Notes: generated by a model from the sequence alone, not told the origin. A DNA stretch of 64,000 bases from Coccinella septempunctata (GCF_907165205.1 NC_058193.1:18799521-18863520), one strand, 5' to 3'; numbered from the stretch's first letter, positions 43,138 through 54,102 are shown. Made by a program: numbers and translations.

Positions 43138-45990
43138 CTAAGAGAACAATCTTCTCACATTTCCCAAACTAGTATTGAACAAATCCAAGTCAAATTTTTC
43201 AATCAACTCATTGCATATAAGCATCATTTTATTAATGGGAGATGAACTACTTGGCGTTACATGAAAAGTTTCCCTATTTCTAAGCCTCAGATATAAATTA
43301 GGTACTTTAAATTTGACAAGATCAACAAAATTACAGTCTTGAAATGTTAAATTATTTAAAATTTTGAAAATGAAAAGAACTGCGTTGAACTTGCGTCTGT
43401 TTATCAATGTGCACATATTGAAGTCTTCCAACATTGAAATATATGACTTCATGAAAGGATACTCATTGTATTTTTTCAGGTATAAGTATCGAAGGAATCT
43501 TTTTTGAACTTTTTCAATCATGTCAACATGACTTATGGTTAATGGCATCCATACCACTGAAGCATAATCAAGGTGTGGTCTCACAAGAGTTTTATATAGT
43601 AGAACAGTAGTATTACAATCAAAATCTTTGCTATTTCTAAGAACTAAACCTAGTATCTTGTAAGCTTTGTTGGTGATGAATTCAAAATGGGTGTTAAATT
43701 TCAGATTGTTTTGAAAGATTATACCCAAATCCTTAATTTCTGACTTGCGTTCAATGATTTCCGAATTAATTTCATAACTGAAATATATCGGGTTGGATTT
43801 TCGAGTGTAGGTGACAACATGACACTTCTTTATGTTGAGAGACATTTTATTAATCTTGAACCATTGTTCCACCCTATTCAAGTCCTCCTGCAATAGAGAG
43901 CAATCAAGTAGGCTCAAGATTCTCCTAGACAACTTGAAATCATCCGCGAACAACAATGCCAATGAGAATCGCAAACAGGCAGGAAGGTCATTAACAAATA
44001 TCAGAAACAGCAATGGCCCCAGTATGCTACCCTGCGGAACACCAGAACTCTGTATTATATTTTGTGAAAACTCATCCCCAACTTTCACAACTTGTATTCT
44101 TTGATGCAAATAGGATCCAATAAAAGCACACGCATCCCTCGAAAAGTCATTCATAGCAAGTTTATTGTCACACAGGAGTCTGTGATTGACTCTATCAAAA
44201 GCTTTTTCACAGTCGGTATATACCGTGTCAAGTTGGAAACCTTTTTCTATTGCTTCCACTGCAAGCTCGGTAAAAGAGCAAAGATTACTTATGGTTGATT
44301 TCCCTTGAACAAAACCATGTTGGGACTTATTGAATTCAATATTGGAGTTTTTAATTATATCATTATATATTATTATTTCAAATAGTTTGGATAGGGCATT
44401 CAAAATGCTAATTGGTCGATAGTTTTCAATTATATTTGTTTGTCCTTTTTTATGGACGGGAGTTATTATAGATGGCTTGAGAAGGTCAGGAAAAGTATTC
44501 TCTGAAAGTGATGAATTAAATATGTGAAGCAGTGGATCTATTAGAAAGTCAATACAGCCTTTGTAGATGTAGGACGGAATATTATCGGAACCATTAGATT
44601 TTTTTGGTTTCAGCCTTTTCGTAGCGTTCCTAAGATCATCCTCTGAAATGACGGAAAATTTGAAACGTCCCCATGTCGAATTAATCTCACACGAATCAAC
44701 TTCACTGGTGTATATGGATTCAAAGAAGGTAGCAAAAGCACATGAAATTTCTTTTGCGTTATTGAGCAATTCTTGGTTGAATTGCATCGATGTTGGAATT
44801 TTATTTTGAGATTTCTTTTCACCAATAAACGACCAAAATGATGAAGGATTACTATTGATATTATTTTCAAGTTGTTTTTTATATCTTACATACTCAAGTT
44901 TTGTTTGATGCTTCACTTCCTTTCTGAGAGAAGAAAACATAGCACCATCTTCATCTCTCAGATTCTTATGTAATTTATTTTTATTAATTATTTTTTGTGT
45001 CAATTCCGGGGAGAACCATATGGGAAATTTATGCCTTCTCACAGACGTCGAATTATTATATTTAGGAATAGACTGATCCAGTATAGTGTAAAGTTTGTCA
45101 TAAAACAGGTCTAAACTTTCATTAACACTCCCACAACTAATTACGTCTGACCAGTTACATTGAGACATCAGATTGTAGAGTAACATATAGTCACCTCTAG
45201 AGTAGTTATAATCATGTTTTTTAACGAATCCATTTTCTAGTTGTTTATCTTGTTGAAACTGAAAGGAGAGCTCAAGTGCCGGATGATATCCGTCCTCGCA
45301 AAGAAGAGGAACTTGTGATTTCCGCACTAATAGATTCATATCGGAAAATATCAAATCCAGCATTCTACCCATAAAGTTTGGAAATACATTGAGTTGCTTC
45401 AAATCAAATAAATTCATGAAACCATTGACTAACGTACTTTTTAAACAGTTTTCAGAGAAAATAGGGATGTTAAAATCTCCTAGTATCAGTAGATTCTTAT
45501 CATCTAATAAAACATTATCGAAAATGTTAAAGTAGCTTTCGTACAAAGTATGATCTGATTTTGGCGGAAAATACGCAACAGAGACATAGCACTCACAATT
45601 TCCCATCAGTAGTCTCAACAGCACACAATCCAAAACACACTCAGTTTCAATCACTTCAAAACCTATATCACATTTGACTGCAAAAAGAACACCTCCTCCC
45701 CTGGTTTGGCCAGTGTTTCTGTCACTCCTTACTACCACATAACGATCATCAAAAATTTCCTCATTAAGTATTCCATCGTTCAACCAAGTTTCTGTCAGGG
45801 CGATAATATCAAAATCAGATGATAATACACTGGTGTATAGATCTTCCGTCTTGGACCTCAAACCTCGGACATTCTGGTAATATACTGTTAGTTGTTTGTG
45901 TTGTTTAGTTGATAGCCTGTCAGTTGAGTTTCGCTCTTCGGTGCAGGCTTCCTCCGTAAAAAATGAGAAACGATCGCACCTTTCGGCCAC
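43138..45990 (-). CDS. LINE ORF2: endonuclease and reverse transcriptase
   Basis: 950 codons without a stop. The N-terminal APE-type endonuclease has YYQNVRGLRSKTEDLY, ALTETWLNDG, RGGGVLFAVK and ILGDFNIP, within about residues 35-200. Reverse transcriptase (about 480-760) shows YRPISILNALSKLFE, DCEKAFDRVNH, GVPQGSILGPLLFLIF and the active-site FADDFKL. The C-terminal part has LVRPHLDYASVVWMP, typical of the CR1/Jockey group. It nicks target DNA and primes cDNA synthesis there. All motifs intact. Translation probably starts by reinitiation or a frameshift from overlapping ORF1; the first ATG at 45990 may not be the real start. Confidence 0.92.
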   Translation of the reverse strand: MAERCDRFSFFTEEACTEERNSTDRLSTKQHKQLTVYYQNVRGLRSKTEDLYTSVLSSDFDIIALTETWLNDGILNEEIFDDRYVVVRSDRNTGQTRGGGVLFAVKCDIGFEVIETECVLDCVLLRLLMGNCECYVSVAYFPPKSDHTLYESYFNIFDNVLLDDKNLLILGDFNIPIFSENCLKSTLVNGFMNLFDLKQLNVFPNFMGRMLDLIFSDMNLLVRKSQVPLLCEDGYHPALELSFQFQQDKQLENGFVKKHDYNYSRGDYMLLYNLMSQCNWSDVISCGSVNESLDLFYDKLYTILDQSIPKYNNSTSVRRHKFPIWFSPELTQKIINKNKLHKNLRDEDGAMFSSLRKEVKHQTKLEYVRYKKQLENNINSNPSSFWSFIGEKKSQNKIPTSMQFNQELLNNAKEISCAFATFFESIYTSEVDSCEINSTWGRFKFSVISEDDLRNATKRLKPKKSNGSDNIPSYIYKGCIDFLIDPLLHIFNSSLSENTFPDLLKPSIITPVHKKGQTNIIENYRPISILNALSKLFEIIIYNDIIKNSNIEFNKSQHGFVQGKSTISNLCSFTELAVEAIEKGFQLDTVYTDCEKAFDRVNHRLLCDNKLAMNDFSRDACAFIGSYLHQRIQVVKVGDEFSQNIIQSSGVPQGSILGPLLFLIFVNDLPACLRFSLALLFADDFKLSRRILSLLDCSLLQEDLNRVEQWFKINKMSLNIKKCHVVTYTRKSNPIYFSYEINSEIIERKSEIKDLGIIFQNNLKFNTHFEFITNKAYKILGLVLRNSKDFDCNTTVLLYKTLVRPHLDYASVVWMPLTISHVDMIEKVQKRFLRYLYLKKYNEYPFMKSYISMLEDFNMCTLINRRKFNAVLFIFKILNNLTFQDCNFVDLVKFKVPNLYLRLRNRETFHVTPSSSSPINKMMLICNELIEKFDLDLFNTSLGNVRRLFS

Positions 45991-47027
45991 AAATCTTTAT
46001 TCCAAGCCTTTTTTAGCTGCTCCTGACAAATTGTGACTTTCATGGAAGCATAGTGGGAAGGATGTTTGGAGGGATGTATCTCACAAACAACATTTCCGAG
46101 TTTATTCTCCAGCAACTTCACCATGTCTTCCACCTTGGTAGATGGATTCAGTCTAGTAACGTGAAGGGATGTTAATTTTGGAACAGTCTGAACGATTTTA
46201 TCATCACTTCGTCCTACAAGAATTTTTCTCTTCTTTTTATTCTGAACAACCCTGAAGCCCTCGGAATCGGATTCAACTCTTTCAGGCTTAGATATGGACA
46301 AGGCCTCGATGGAATTATTTTTTGCCTCTTCGTTAAATTTAGAGTTATTGATCCTTACCCTTGACTGACACTCCATTTTTGATGTGTTCTTGGTAAGATC
46401 AATCGAATCAATTTTCAACAATTCGTCACGGGCCGTTTCTGATGAATGAAATTGCTTCTTAGCCTCAATTCCTTTGTTTATTTGTTTTTCTCCGTTTTCA
46501 ACAACATCGGTATTTTGAATTGTTCCGGTATCAATCAGCTGTGCAGCCGATATAGCGTCAACGTTAACATACCGTCCCCGCTGATAACTTTTTGTAGAAT
46601 TCAACTTTTTATTAAGGTCATCAATCGTTGAATCCCGTTCCATCAGTTTCGATTCCAACGTAGAAATTTTAAATTTCAACAATGAAATATTCTCCACTAA
46701 AATGGAATTATTATCCTCCAAACCAGCAATGATCCTACATAGCAAATCGCATTGTGTCGACTCACTCGTCACAACCACTGACTTAGATTCCTTTGATGAA
46801 TTGACCGATTGAATAAGTGTAGGTGTTGTATTTCCACTTGATTTTATGTCAACTAATACCATCTCGAGTTCACAACACTCTTTATTTTTTGCACAACCTG
46901 GATGGTTTGCTTTGGAACAAATTGAACACTTTAATGCACTTTTTGCAATTGACCTCTTACAATTTTCACATTTTAAATACTCCAATCGCGGAGCCGCTAG
47001 TGATTCATCCTTCTTATTCGCCGACAT
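45888..47027 (-). CDS. LINE ORF1 protein (zinc-finger, nucleic-acid binding)
   Basis: 379 codons from ATG. Residues 18-45 carry a PHD-like cysteine cluster (CENCKRSIAKSALKCSICSK, then HPGCAKNKECC). A predicted coiled coil follows (about 95-145: ENISLLKFKISTLESKLMER). Lysine-rich middle and a C-terminal domain (SLHVTRLNPSTKVEDMVKLL ... HYASMKVTI) complete it, an arrangement seen in insect CR1-clade ORF1 proteins. It should bind the element RNA in the ribonucleoprotein. Its end overlaps the start of ORF2 by about 100 bp in another frame. Confidence 0.85.
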   Translation of the reverse strand: MSANKKDESLAAPRLEYLKCENCKRSIAKSALKCSICSKANHPGCAKNKECCELEMVLVDIKSSGNTTPTLIQSVNSSKESKSVVVTSESTQCDLLCRIIAGLEDNNSILVENISLLKFKISTLESKLMERDSTIDDLNKKLNSTKSYQRGRYVNVDAISAAQLIDTGTIQNTDVVENGEKQINKGIEAKKQFHSSETARDELLKIDSIDLTKNTSKMECQSRVRINNSKFNEEAKNNSIEALSISKPERVESDSEGFRVVQNKKKRKILVGRSDDKIVQTVPKLTSLHVTRLNPSTKVEDMVKLLENKLGNVVCEIHPSKHPSHYASMKVTICQEQLKKAWNKDLWPKGAIVSHFLRRKPAPKSETQLTGYQLNNTNN

Positions 47028-47037
47028 GTTGTCGAAT

Positions 47038-49143
47038 AATTATACCTTCTACATTTGAAACAACTCCCTGCTTTAAATATTTCAGAAATTCATTTTGCTG
47101 TCCTTCTACTAAATGTTTGAAATATTCATCTTTCATCTTGTGGAATGTCGATACATCAGTCTCCTTCCAGATGTTTCGCATTCTATTTTGCATGTCTTTT
47201 TTGTTATCCACATTCTTCAACCTGTTTCTTCCCTGTATATTCCAGTTCTTAATAACATGCCAAGTACAGAGGAGCCTTCTTGGCTTTCTTTCTGTTACCG
47301 TTGCCTGGAAAATGTATTAAAAATTTAATATCTGTAACATAAATCCAATATGTACCTATGTTCTTGCCAGTTGCTCAGCCATGTTGCTATTAATCCCTAC
47401 GTTTATACTCTGTGGCAGTGATCCACATCATGGTTCTTTCTTCACATTGGAAATAATAACTGAGAAAAATTTATGAAAATCTTAAATTATACCTTCTACA
47501 TTTAAAACAACTCACTGCTTTAAATATTTCAGAAATTCATTTTGGTGTCCTTCTAAATGTTTGAAATATTCATCTTTCATCTAGTGGAATGTCGATACAT
47601 CAGTCTCCTTCCAGATGTTTCGCATTCTATTTTGCATGTCTTTTTTGTTATCCACATTCTTCAACCTGTTTCTTCCCTGTATATTCCAGTTCTTAATAAC
47701 ATGCCAAGTACAGAGGAGCCTTCTTGGCTTTCTTTCTGTTACCGTTGCCTGGAAAATGTATTAAAAATTTAATATTTGTAACATAAATCCAATATGTACC
47801 TATGTTCTTGCCAGTTGCTCAGCCATGTTGCTATTAATCCCTACATTTACTCTGTGGCAGTGAGCCACATCATGGTTCTTTCTTCACATTGGAAATAATA
47901 ACTGAGAAAAATTTATGAAAATCTTTAATTATACCTTCTACATTTAAAACAACTCACTGCTTTAAATATTTCAGAAATTCATTTTGCTGTCCTTCTTCTA
48001 AATGTTTGAAATATTCATCTTTCATCTTGTGGAATGTCGATACATCAGTCACCTTCCAGATGTTTCGCATTCTATTTTGCATGTCTTTTTTGTTATCCAC
48101 ATTCTTCAACCTGTTTCTTCCCTGTATATTCCAGTTCTTAATAACATGCCAAGTACAGAGGAGCCTTCTTGACTTTATTTCTGTTACCGTTGCCTGGAAA
48201 ATGTATTAAAAATTTAATATCTGTAACATAAATCCAATATGTACCTATGTTCTTGCCAGTTGCTCAGCCATGTTGCTATTGATCCCTACATTTACTCTGT
48301 GGCAGTGAGCCACATCATGGTTCTTTCTTCACATTGGAAATAATAACTGAGAAAAATTTATGAAAATCTTTAATTATACCTTCTACATTTGAAACAACTC
48401 ACTGCTTTAAATATTTCAGAAATTCATTTTGCTGTCCTTCTACTAAATGTTTGAAATATTCATCTTTCATCTTGTGGAATGTCGATACATCAGTCTCCTT
48501 CCAGATGTTTCGCATTCTATTTTGCATGTCTTTTTTGTTATCCACATTCTTCAACCTGTTTCTTCCCTGTATATTCCAGTTCTTAATAACATGCCAAGTA
48601 CAGAGGAGCCTTCTTGGCTTTCTTTCTGTTACCGTTGCCTGGAAAATGTATTAAAAATTTAATATCTGTAACATAATTCCAATATGTACCTATGTTCTTG
48701 CCAGTTGCTCAGCCATGTTGCTATTAATCCCTACATTTACTCTGTGGCAGTGAGCCACATCATGGTTCTTTCTTCACATTGGAAATAATGACTGAGAAAA
48801 ATTTATGAAAATCTTTAATTATACCTTCTACATTTAAAACAACTCACTGCTTTAAATATTTCAGAAATTCATTTTCCTGTCCTTCTTAATGTTTGAAATA
48901 TTCATCTTTCATCTTGTGGAATGTCGATACATCAGTCTCCTTCCAGATGTTTCGCATTCTATTTTGCATGTCTTTTTTGTTATCCACTTTCTTCAACCTG
49001 TTTCTTCCCTGTATATTCCAGTTCTTAATAACATGCTAAGTACAGAGGAGCCTTCTTGGCTTTCTTTCTGTTACCGTTGCCTGGAAAATGTATTAAAAAT
49101 TTAATATCTGTAACATAAATCCAATATGTACCTATGTTCTTCA
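47038..49143 (-). repeat. Tandem array of a MULE exon, copies 7-11 (part 2)
   Basis: Continues the array after the LINE insertion: the rest of copy 7 to 47377, then units at about 47378, 47822, 48267 and 48712. Copy 8 has the same TAG within the exon (CATCTAGTGG on the plus strand) as copies 2 and 5. Copy 9 has the same GACTTT change as copies 3 and 6. Copy 11 is the most divergent and joins unique MULE sequence at about 49143. Confidence 0.9.
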
Positions 49144-49480
49144 TTACCTAACTCCATGCATTATAATATTTTATATCATCATCGGTCATAATATGTTCTG
49201 CATCTACTGGCTCTCCAATCTTAGATTTCCAAACATCAAAAAAATATTTTGGATGGTTTGATCTAGTCTATTTGATAATGAGAAAGCCACCGGGAAACCG
49301 ATTTTATTCTCATCTTTGACTAAAACTTGGTCAGATCGTAATGTCTTGAGTTTGTGCCATGGGTTCCATCGATGCATATTATTCTTTTGAATTGTTTCAA
49401 AAGAGACAGAGACAATGGCATTCACCTTGGCATTTTTTTTTTTTTTTTTGAAGGCAGCCAATGTATGTTGTGGCGCCGTT
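49144..49480 (-). pseudogene. MULE-type transposase, catalytic exon
   Basis: Minus-strand reading in one frame gives FKRIICIDGTHGTNS, the first catalytic aspartate block of MULE transposases. In the next frame come VKDENKIGFPVAFSLSNRLD and TIQNIFLMFG, and then, after another frame change, VDAEHIMTDDDIKYYNAW, the second aspartate block. The amplified exon (LLCTWHV) continues it exactly as in the protein family. Two frame changes and a TAG after NAWS show that this copy is decaying. A poly-A run at 49435-49450 probably caused one of them. Confidence 0.75.
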
Positions 49481-50359
49481 TCATTCCTTATGCTGTGAGG
49501 TGGTATGAGAGTTTGTGTTTGTGACTCTGGTTTGTCTTCAGTATCAAAGGGTTAACTTGTTGGTGAAGTCTGGGTGTCTTCATCATCAAATGTTGGCTGG
49601 ACAGGTCTTGGTACATAACATTTCTTTTTAAAATTTGTCCTTCAAAAACTCCATGCTCTTGGGCTCTTCGATGATTCCTTTTTCGTCTCCACTCAGTTTT
49701 CTCGGATTCTTGCTTGAGTCTTTGCGAAATGTGTCGTCAAACCTCGCCACTTAGTTTTGACTATTTCAGATTTCTGTCTACCGGGATGTCTTTTCGAGCC
49801 CTTGGCTCCTCATACAGAATTTCCCACTGCGCTATTCGAAACCGTCACACGTCGAAAACTCATTGAATCGAAAGATCACTGCCCCAAAAACTCATTGCGC
49901 CGAAGGATCATTCTCCCGAAAAAGACGCCCACTACCTTCTGATAGGCAACTAAGATTGCACAGGTTGTTGATATAATTGCATAAGTTGAAAGGAATACGG
50001 GGATTCAATTTTAAATTTCGTACAGCTGACAGCTGACCTCAAATAACCTGACCTGTTTGTTTATATTTACATAACCTCTATAGTCGGAGCTGGAACTTTC
50101 TGATTTTTATTCGACTTATTAAACTTATTGAATGAGACCATTGATACTGCGTATGAAGTGAACCTGATGATGAAATGCATTAAAAGTTTTTTTGGGTTCA
50201 TCAAACTTTCCATTTTCAAATAATGAAAGTAGGTATAGAATGAATTGTACAAAAGAAATACCACTCTATTTAGTTATACATTTTATATATTTATATGCAT
50301 AGTTTACGACACATGGGAGTGCTTCTGCGTACACTGTCTCTGCCTACTCAATCGCCGAT
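49481..50359. other. Spacer, possible remains of the MULE N-terminus
   Basis: Minus-strand 49490-49740 is weakly coding-like (KRNVMYQDLSSQHLM), but I cannot assign it. 49950-50359 is AT-rich with nothing recognised. Confidence 0.35.
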
Positions 50360-50859
50360 GACTTCTGAAAGATATGGAATTTTCCCAACTGCATCGGTTG
50401 CATAGATGCGCCAAAAAAGCCTATAGGGGCTACTTCTGTATTGTAGGTATTGCGGGGAATAGCCGAGGCAAATAACCAAGTTCATTGCTCTTCAAGTTGG
50501 GGCGTATGATAGGCAGAGTGATGGGGAAACATTTTCAGATTCAAATATTTATCAAAGGTTGGAAGCAAAAACTTTAAGCATACCTAAGAATGAAAATATT
50601 CCATCGACAAACATACCAGCACCCTTTGTTCTATTGCGTGATGATGCCTATCCTATGAAAACTTATTTATTGAAACCATATTCAAGACAAAGACTTGGTA
50701 TTGCAGAGCGGATTTTCAACTATAGACTGTCAAAAAGACGGTGGAGGTATTTAAAAACAGTACTCCAAATTGATCCGGATAGAGTAGACTTCGTAGTTCA
50801 ATGCGTTTGTCTTCTGCATCATATAATCATCGACAAGAAAGGTCTGATTTCCTTTGATA
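50360..50859 (+). pseudogene. PIF/Harbinger transposase piece
   Basis: Plus-strand reading gives IFPNCIGCIDA (first catalytic aspartate), then after stops DRQSDGETFSDSNIYQRLEA (second aspartate region). From 50559 it is open: APFVLLRDDAYPMKTYLLKP, then AERIFNYRLSKRRWR and VQCVCLLHHI. This is the Harbinger transposase order. Stops near 50435 and 50505 make it inactive. The frame breaks off at the TAGGGATGAGCAG sequence at 50860, where I place the end of the next hAT element. Confidence 0.7.
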
Positions 50860-51128
50860 TAGGGATGAGCAGAAGTAAAAAAAAATCGATACATATTGTA
50901 TCGATAATTCTCGACAGTATCAATATATATCGTGAAAAAATATCCATATTTCGATATATCCATATATATGAATATATATATAATATATATATATTAGAAT
51001 ATACGGAAAGAAACACAGATTTGAAAGTATTATCAATATTTTTATTATTTGAATATATCGGTTTAACGATATATACCAAATTTGTGGTTACCCATGAGCA
51101 TTCGGAATGAAGCACAGATTTGGAATTG
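50860..51128. other. Probable hAT 3' terminal region, TATCGAT-rich
   Basis: Starts TAGGGATGAGCAG, a plausible hAT end, then short palindromes around TATCGATA and a long run of ATATAT (50945-51000). It lies just beyond the C-terminus of the minus-strand hAT transposase at 52467, with a Harbinger element between. The partner end was not found. Confidence 0.4.
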
Positions 51129-51131
51129 TTA

Positions 51132-52432
51132 TGCCCGTTTGCACCGTTTCGCTGGTAACCATGGTTAAACTAATCGATGTTTAATATTTAAACGTTGCTT
51201 AGCGGTTGTCGGTTTGCACCGTGGAATCATAATCGCTGTTTACTTTAATCATCGATAGGTTTGGCAACACCACTTACAGCATAGAAAATTCAAAATTTCA
51301 GCCAAGCACATCATAGAAGATAAATTAAAAAGAAAAAGAATTCAAGGTTTTGTGACTAAAGTTCTGTTGTCAAGGTGGAAAATTCGAACATTTCTTTTGG
51401 AGTTTCGGTGTTGTGCTTCGAATTTGAAGTGCGAACATGAGTACTCTGAGTAGCATGCACACATTCTATTAGTCTAGGAAAAGAAGCCTTCTTGTGAAAG
51501 GACTGTTGGATTTGCACTATTTCCTCATCTTTGGCATTTTAATGAATTCGGAATATAATTTACCAATTGCTAATGAAAATTTAGCAATAATTCTTGATGC
51601 TGTCGATACATCTACATTTATGAAATTGGCAACAGAAGCCAAGTAATCAGCACTAGCATAAAACCTCAATGTAGCTATCAATTGATTTATTGTTGCCACA
51701 CTATTATTCCTGAAATATCTATATTTCTATAATATAACTAATTATTAAATTCCAAATCATTCTCCATATATGGCAAAACACGAAAAAAACACGGTTTCTT
51801 TCGTTAAACGAAATCTTCTGAAAAAATTGAGCTCCATTCCTTCGAAATAATTTCTTCTACAGGGAAAACATCTGGGAAATTCCGAATCATTCTCCATATA
51901 TGGCAAAAAAAATAACACGGTTTCTTTCGTTAAACGAAATCTTTTGAAAAAAGTGAGGTCCATTCTTTCGAAATAATTTCTTCTACAGGGAAAACATCTG
52001 GGAAATTCCAAATCATTCTCCATATATGGCAAAAAAAATAACACGGTTTCTTTCGTTAAACGAAATCTTCTGAAAAAAGTGAGGTCCATTCTTTCGAAAT
52101 AATTTCTTCTACGGGGAAAACATCTGGGGAATTCAAATTCGATATTGCCAAGTGCATCAAGATCATCATCAAGTAATATCTCATCTTCCAAATCATCCAT
52201 TATTAAATCGAATTTAATATCGACACAAATAGAAAACACAGTTGTCAATCGAATTTGAAGTATTACTTCAATCAACGTTTTAATCGAGCTTTAATCGAGC
52301 AAATTTCTGCGATTAGTTTAATCAACGTTTGAGGGCCTTATAATCAACGTTTAGGAACGGTGCAACCCGGTTAAGGAATTAAACGTTGTTTAAGAATATA
52401 ATCGTTGTTTAGAGAAACGGTGCAAACGGCCA
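51132..52432 (-). mobile_element. PIF/Harbinger element with TTA duplication, 1.3 kb
   Basis: Both ends share CGTTTGCACCGTTTC (TGCCCG... left; TGGCCG... read inward at right). TTA flanks both sides (51129-51131 and 52433-52435). The interior codes for only the N-terminal part of a Harbinger transposase, so it is a non-autonomous deletion derivative. Confidence 0.9.
51517..52275 (-). pseudogene. Truncated Harbinger transposase with triplicated N-terminal block
   Basis: 51757-52275 reads MDDLEDEILLDDDLDALGN and then three near-identical ~42-residue blocks, each with CFPxRRNYFERMDLTFF, then RRFRLTKETVLFFLPYMEND. A normal Harbinger transposase has one such RFRLTKETV block. 51517-51699 continues with INQLIATLRFYASADYLASV, then STASRIIAKFS (helix-turn-helix) and FIKMPK. 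The catalytic DDE part is absent, and the two pieces are in different frames. Not an active transposase. Confidence 0.8.
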
Positions 52433-52466
52433 TTAATGTTTTTAATATTTAAAATACAAAACTATT

Positions 52467-53700
52467 TTATTGAAAACAGTATTCGTTTGGTATTGACAAA
52501 AGGAGTAACCTCTGTTTGATGTGTTCCCCTGTCATTCTGCTCCTATTATCCGGCACTGCTAAATTGACCACCGAAGCAAGTCTTTCCGAAGATACTGAGG
52601 AGGCAGGACAAATCAAATATTTTAAGGCAATTTCGAAAAGAACCGGTGTGAAATGCTGGCAATTCACCCAGAATTTGATTGGATCTGCCTTCCTCTCTAG
52701 CAATGGTTGGTCTAGATATTGTTTCAGTTCATTGGGGATGGAGCCAGAACTTGGTATCTCTGGAGTTGCAGGGCTGAGGGTCAACAGTTTTTCATGCCTG
52801 CTCCAGATTGACGACTCATTACTCGGTTCTGCATTCACTTCACTTGTGTTTCTATTTGCCGACCGTCGACCTCTACGACTATGCTCGGTTCTAATTTCAT
52901 TACTGATTTTTGTAATAGCATTCGACACTGCTATTGGAGAAGTGAAGTGAATGCTTTTGAACCGAGGATCCAAAATGGTGGCTATAGAAAGAAAATTGTT
53001 CCTTTCTGAGGGAGCAAGCTTTGCATTTTTTTTTGAGTAAAGCTGCTTTTAAATTCTGCCCTATAGTGGTTGATGGAGCAGCTTGTTCTGTTACTTGAAG
53101 TAAGTTTGTGAGTTTGCTATGCCTGAGGTGACACCACTTACTTCTTCAATAGCTTCTTTGAAAGGAGCAAGAAGAGCAATTAGATCGCGAACTATGTTAA
53201 GTTGAGAACTTGTGAGCATATCTGTAGTATGTTTGTTGGATGGACTCTTAGTAGCTAAAACTTTAGCTAAAAGAGCTGAAAGTTTCACAAAACGCTCCAA
53301 CATATCGAAACATGAGTTCCATCTCGTGCTGACAGCTTGTGTCAATGTTGATACTTCTCCTTCTTTCTTTCCAGCTGCTTCTTGCTCCGACCTTAAATGA
53401 TAGCATTTACAGATTGTTTAAAAAATGTAACAATGCACTTCACCTGATCACAGATTACTGAAAATGCATTTATTTCTCTTAGTACCACATCAACCACTTG
53501 ATTCAAAGAGTGAGCCATACAGGGAATCCTACGATTTTCTCCTAAAAATAATCGCACAGCTGATGCTTTATTTGTGCCGCCATCAGTGGTAATAGAGACG
53601 ATTTTATTATTGTCTATTTTGAAATCTTCACAAATCTCTTTTCAACATTCCTTAATGTACAGTGCTGAATGACTCTGAAAAAAGGGTATATTGTCACCTA
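52467..53700 (-). pseudogene. hAT transposase (ZBED1-like), C-terminal part
   Basis: 52467-52973 reads LDPRFKSIHF and ends with the hAT dimerisation domain (FEIALKYLICPASSVSSERL, SVVNLAVPDNRSRM). 53091-53345 reads AVSTRWNSCFDMLERF, the conserved TRWNS block. 53450-53650 holds an earlier part in broken frames. A frame change occurs in the poly-A tract near 53030. This is the minus-strand 3' half of a hAT element. The N-terminal piece is at 57474-57680, displaced by the Penelope insertion. A 200-bp relative of 53447-53650 is found at 61779-61984. Confidence 0.75.
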
Positions 53701-54060
53701 CACACCATATAAAACATGTTATTATTGCTCATCAAAATAATTGGAAATAGAGTTATCATAATGCATAGGAATGGAAAAATATATCTCAGAATGTTTTTGC
53801 GCACAGGTTTATGCTCTGAAGGACAGGTGATTCTTTTATGGTTGAGATGAAGTGAACTGTTAATACGAGGAAACTCCTTGTTGAATTTGTTATTATGAGT
53901 GTGTCACTTGTAAAGCATATAGAAGATGTCTCATTCAAGGTTTTCATGATGATCTCCTTTGTAGTACAGTACCTGTTTTCAACTCAATGCGTTACCTGTA
54001 ATTTGAAACGAAGAGAAATTATTAAATTGCTGTGGTTGAATAAATCATTGTTATGAAAAT
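53701..54060. other. Interior of the split hAT, no readable frame
   Basis: AT-rich, lies between the hAT pieces and the Penelope target duplication. No coding signal recognised. Confidence 0.35.
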
Positions 54061-54102
54061 CTTATACTTTAGTGGTTATCAAATCTCGTCCTTATAATTA
54101 GT

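Larger units (their letters stand above)
43054..47037 (-). mobile_element. CR1-type LINE with both ORFs, inserted in the array
   Basis: A 3984-bp insertion in copy 7 of the array: array sequence stops at 43053 (ATCTTTA) and resumes at 47038 (AATTATACC). The 3' end on the minus strand is an AATAAATAAATAAAAT tail. Two ORFs without damage fill it. The 5' end lies only about 10 bp upstream of the ORF1 start codon, so the 5' untranslated region is short or truncated. No target duplication longer than one or two bases is visible. Confidence 0.92.

Noticed and set aside
40271..49143. CRISPR-like or protein-coding tandem array on the plus strand (repeated 67-71-codon frames)
   Set aside because: Units are ~445 bp with no spacers, and the plus-strand frames are shadows of a minus-strand exon with proper splice sites.
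50951..51115. Plus-strand frame continuing the Harbinger C-terminus through 51110
   Set aside because: After 50859 the residues come from AT-rich repeat sequence at a proposed hAT border, not from Harbinger protein.
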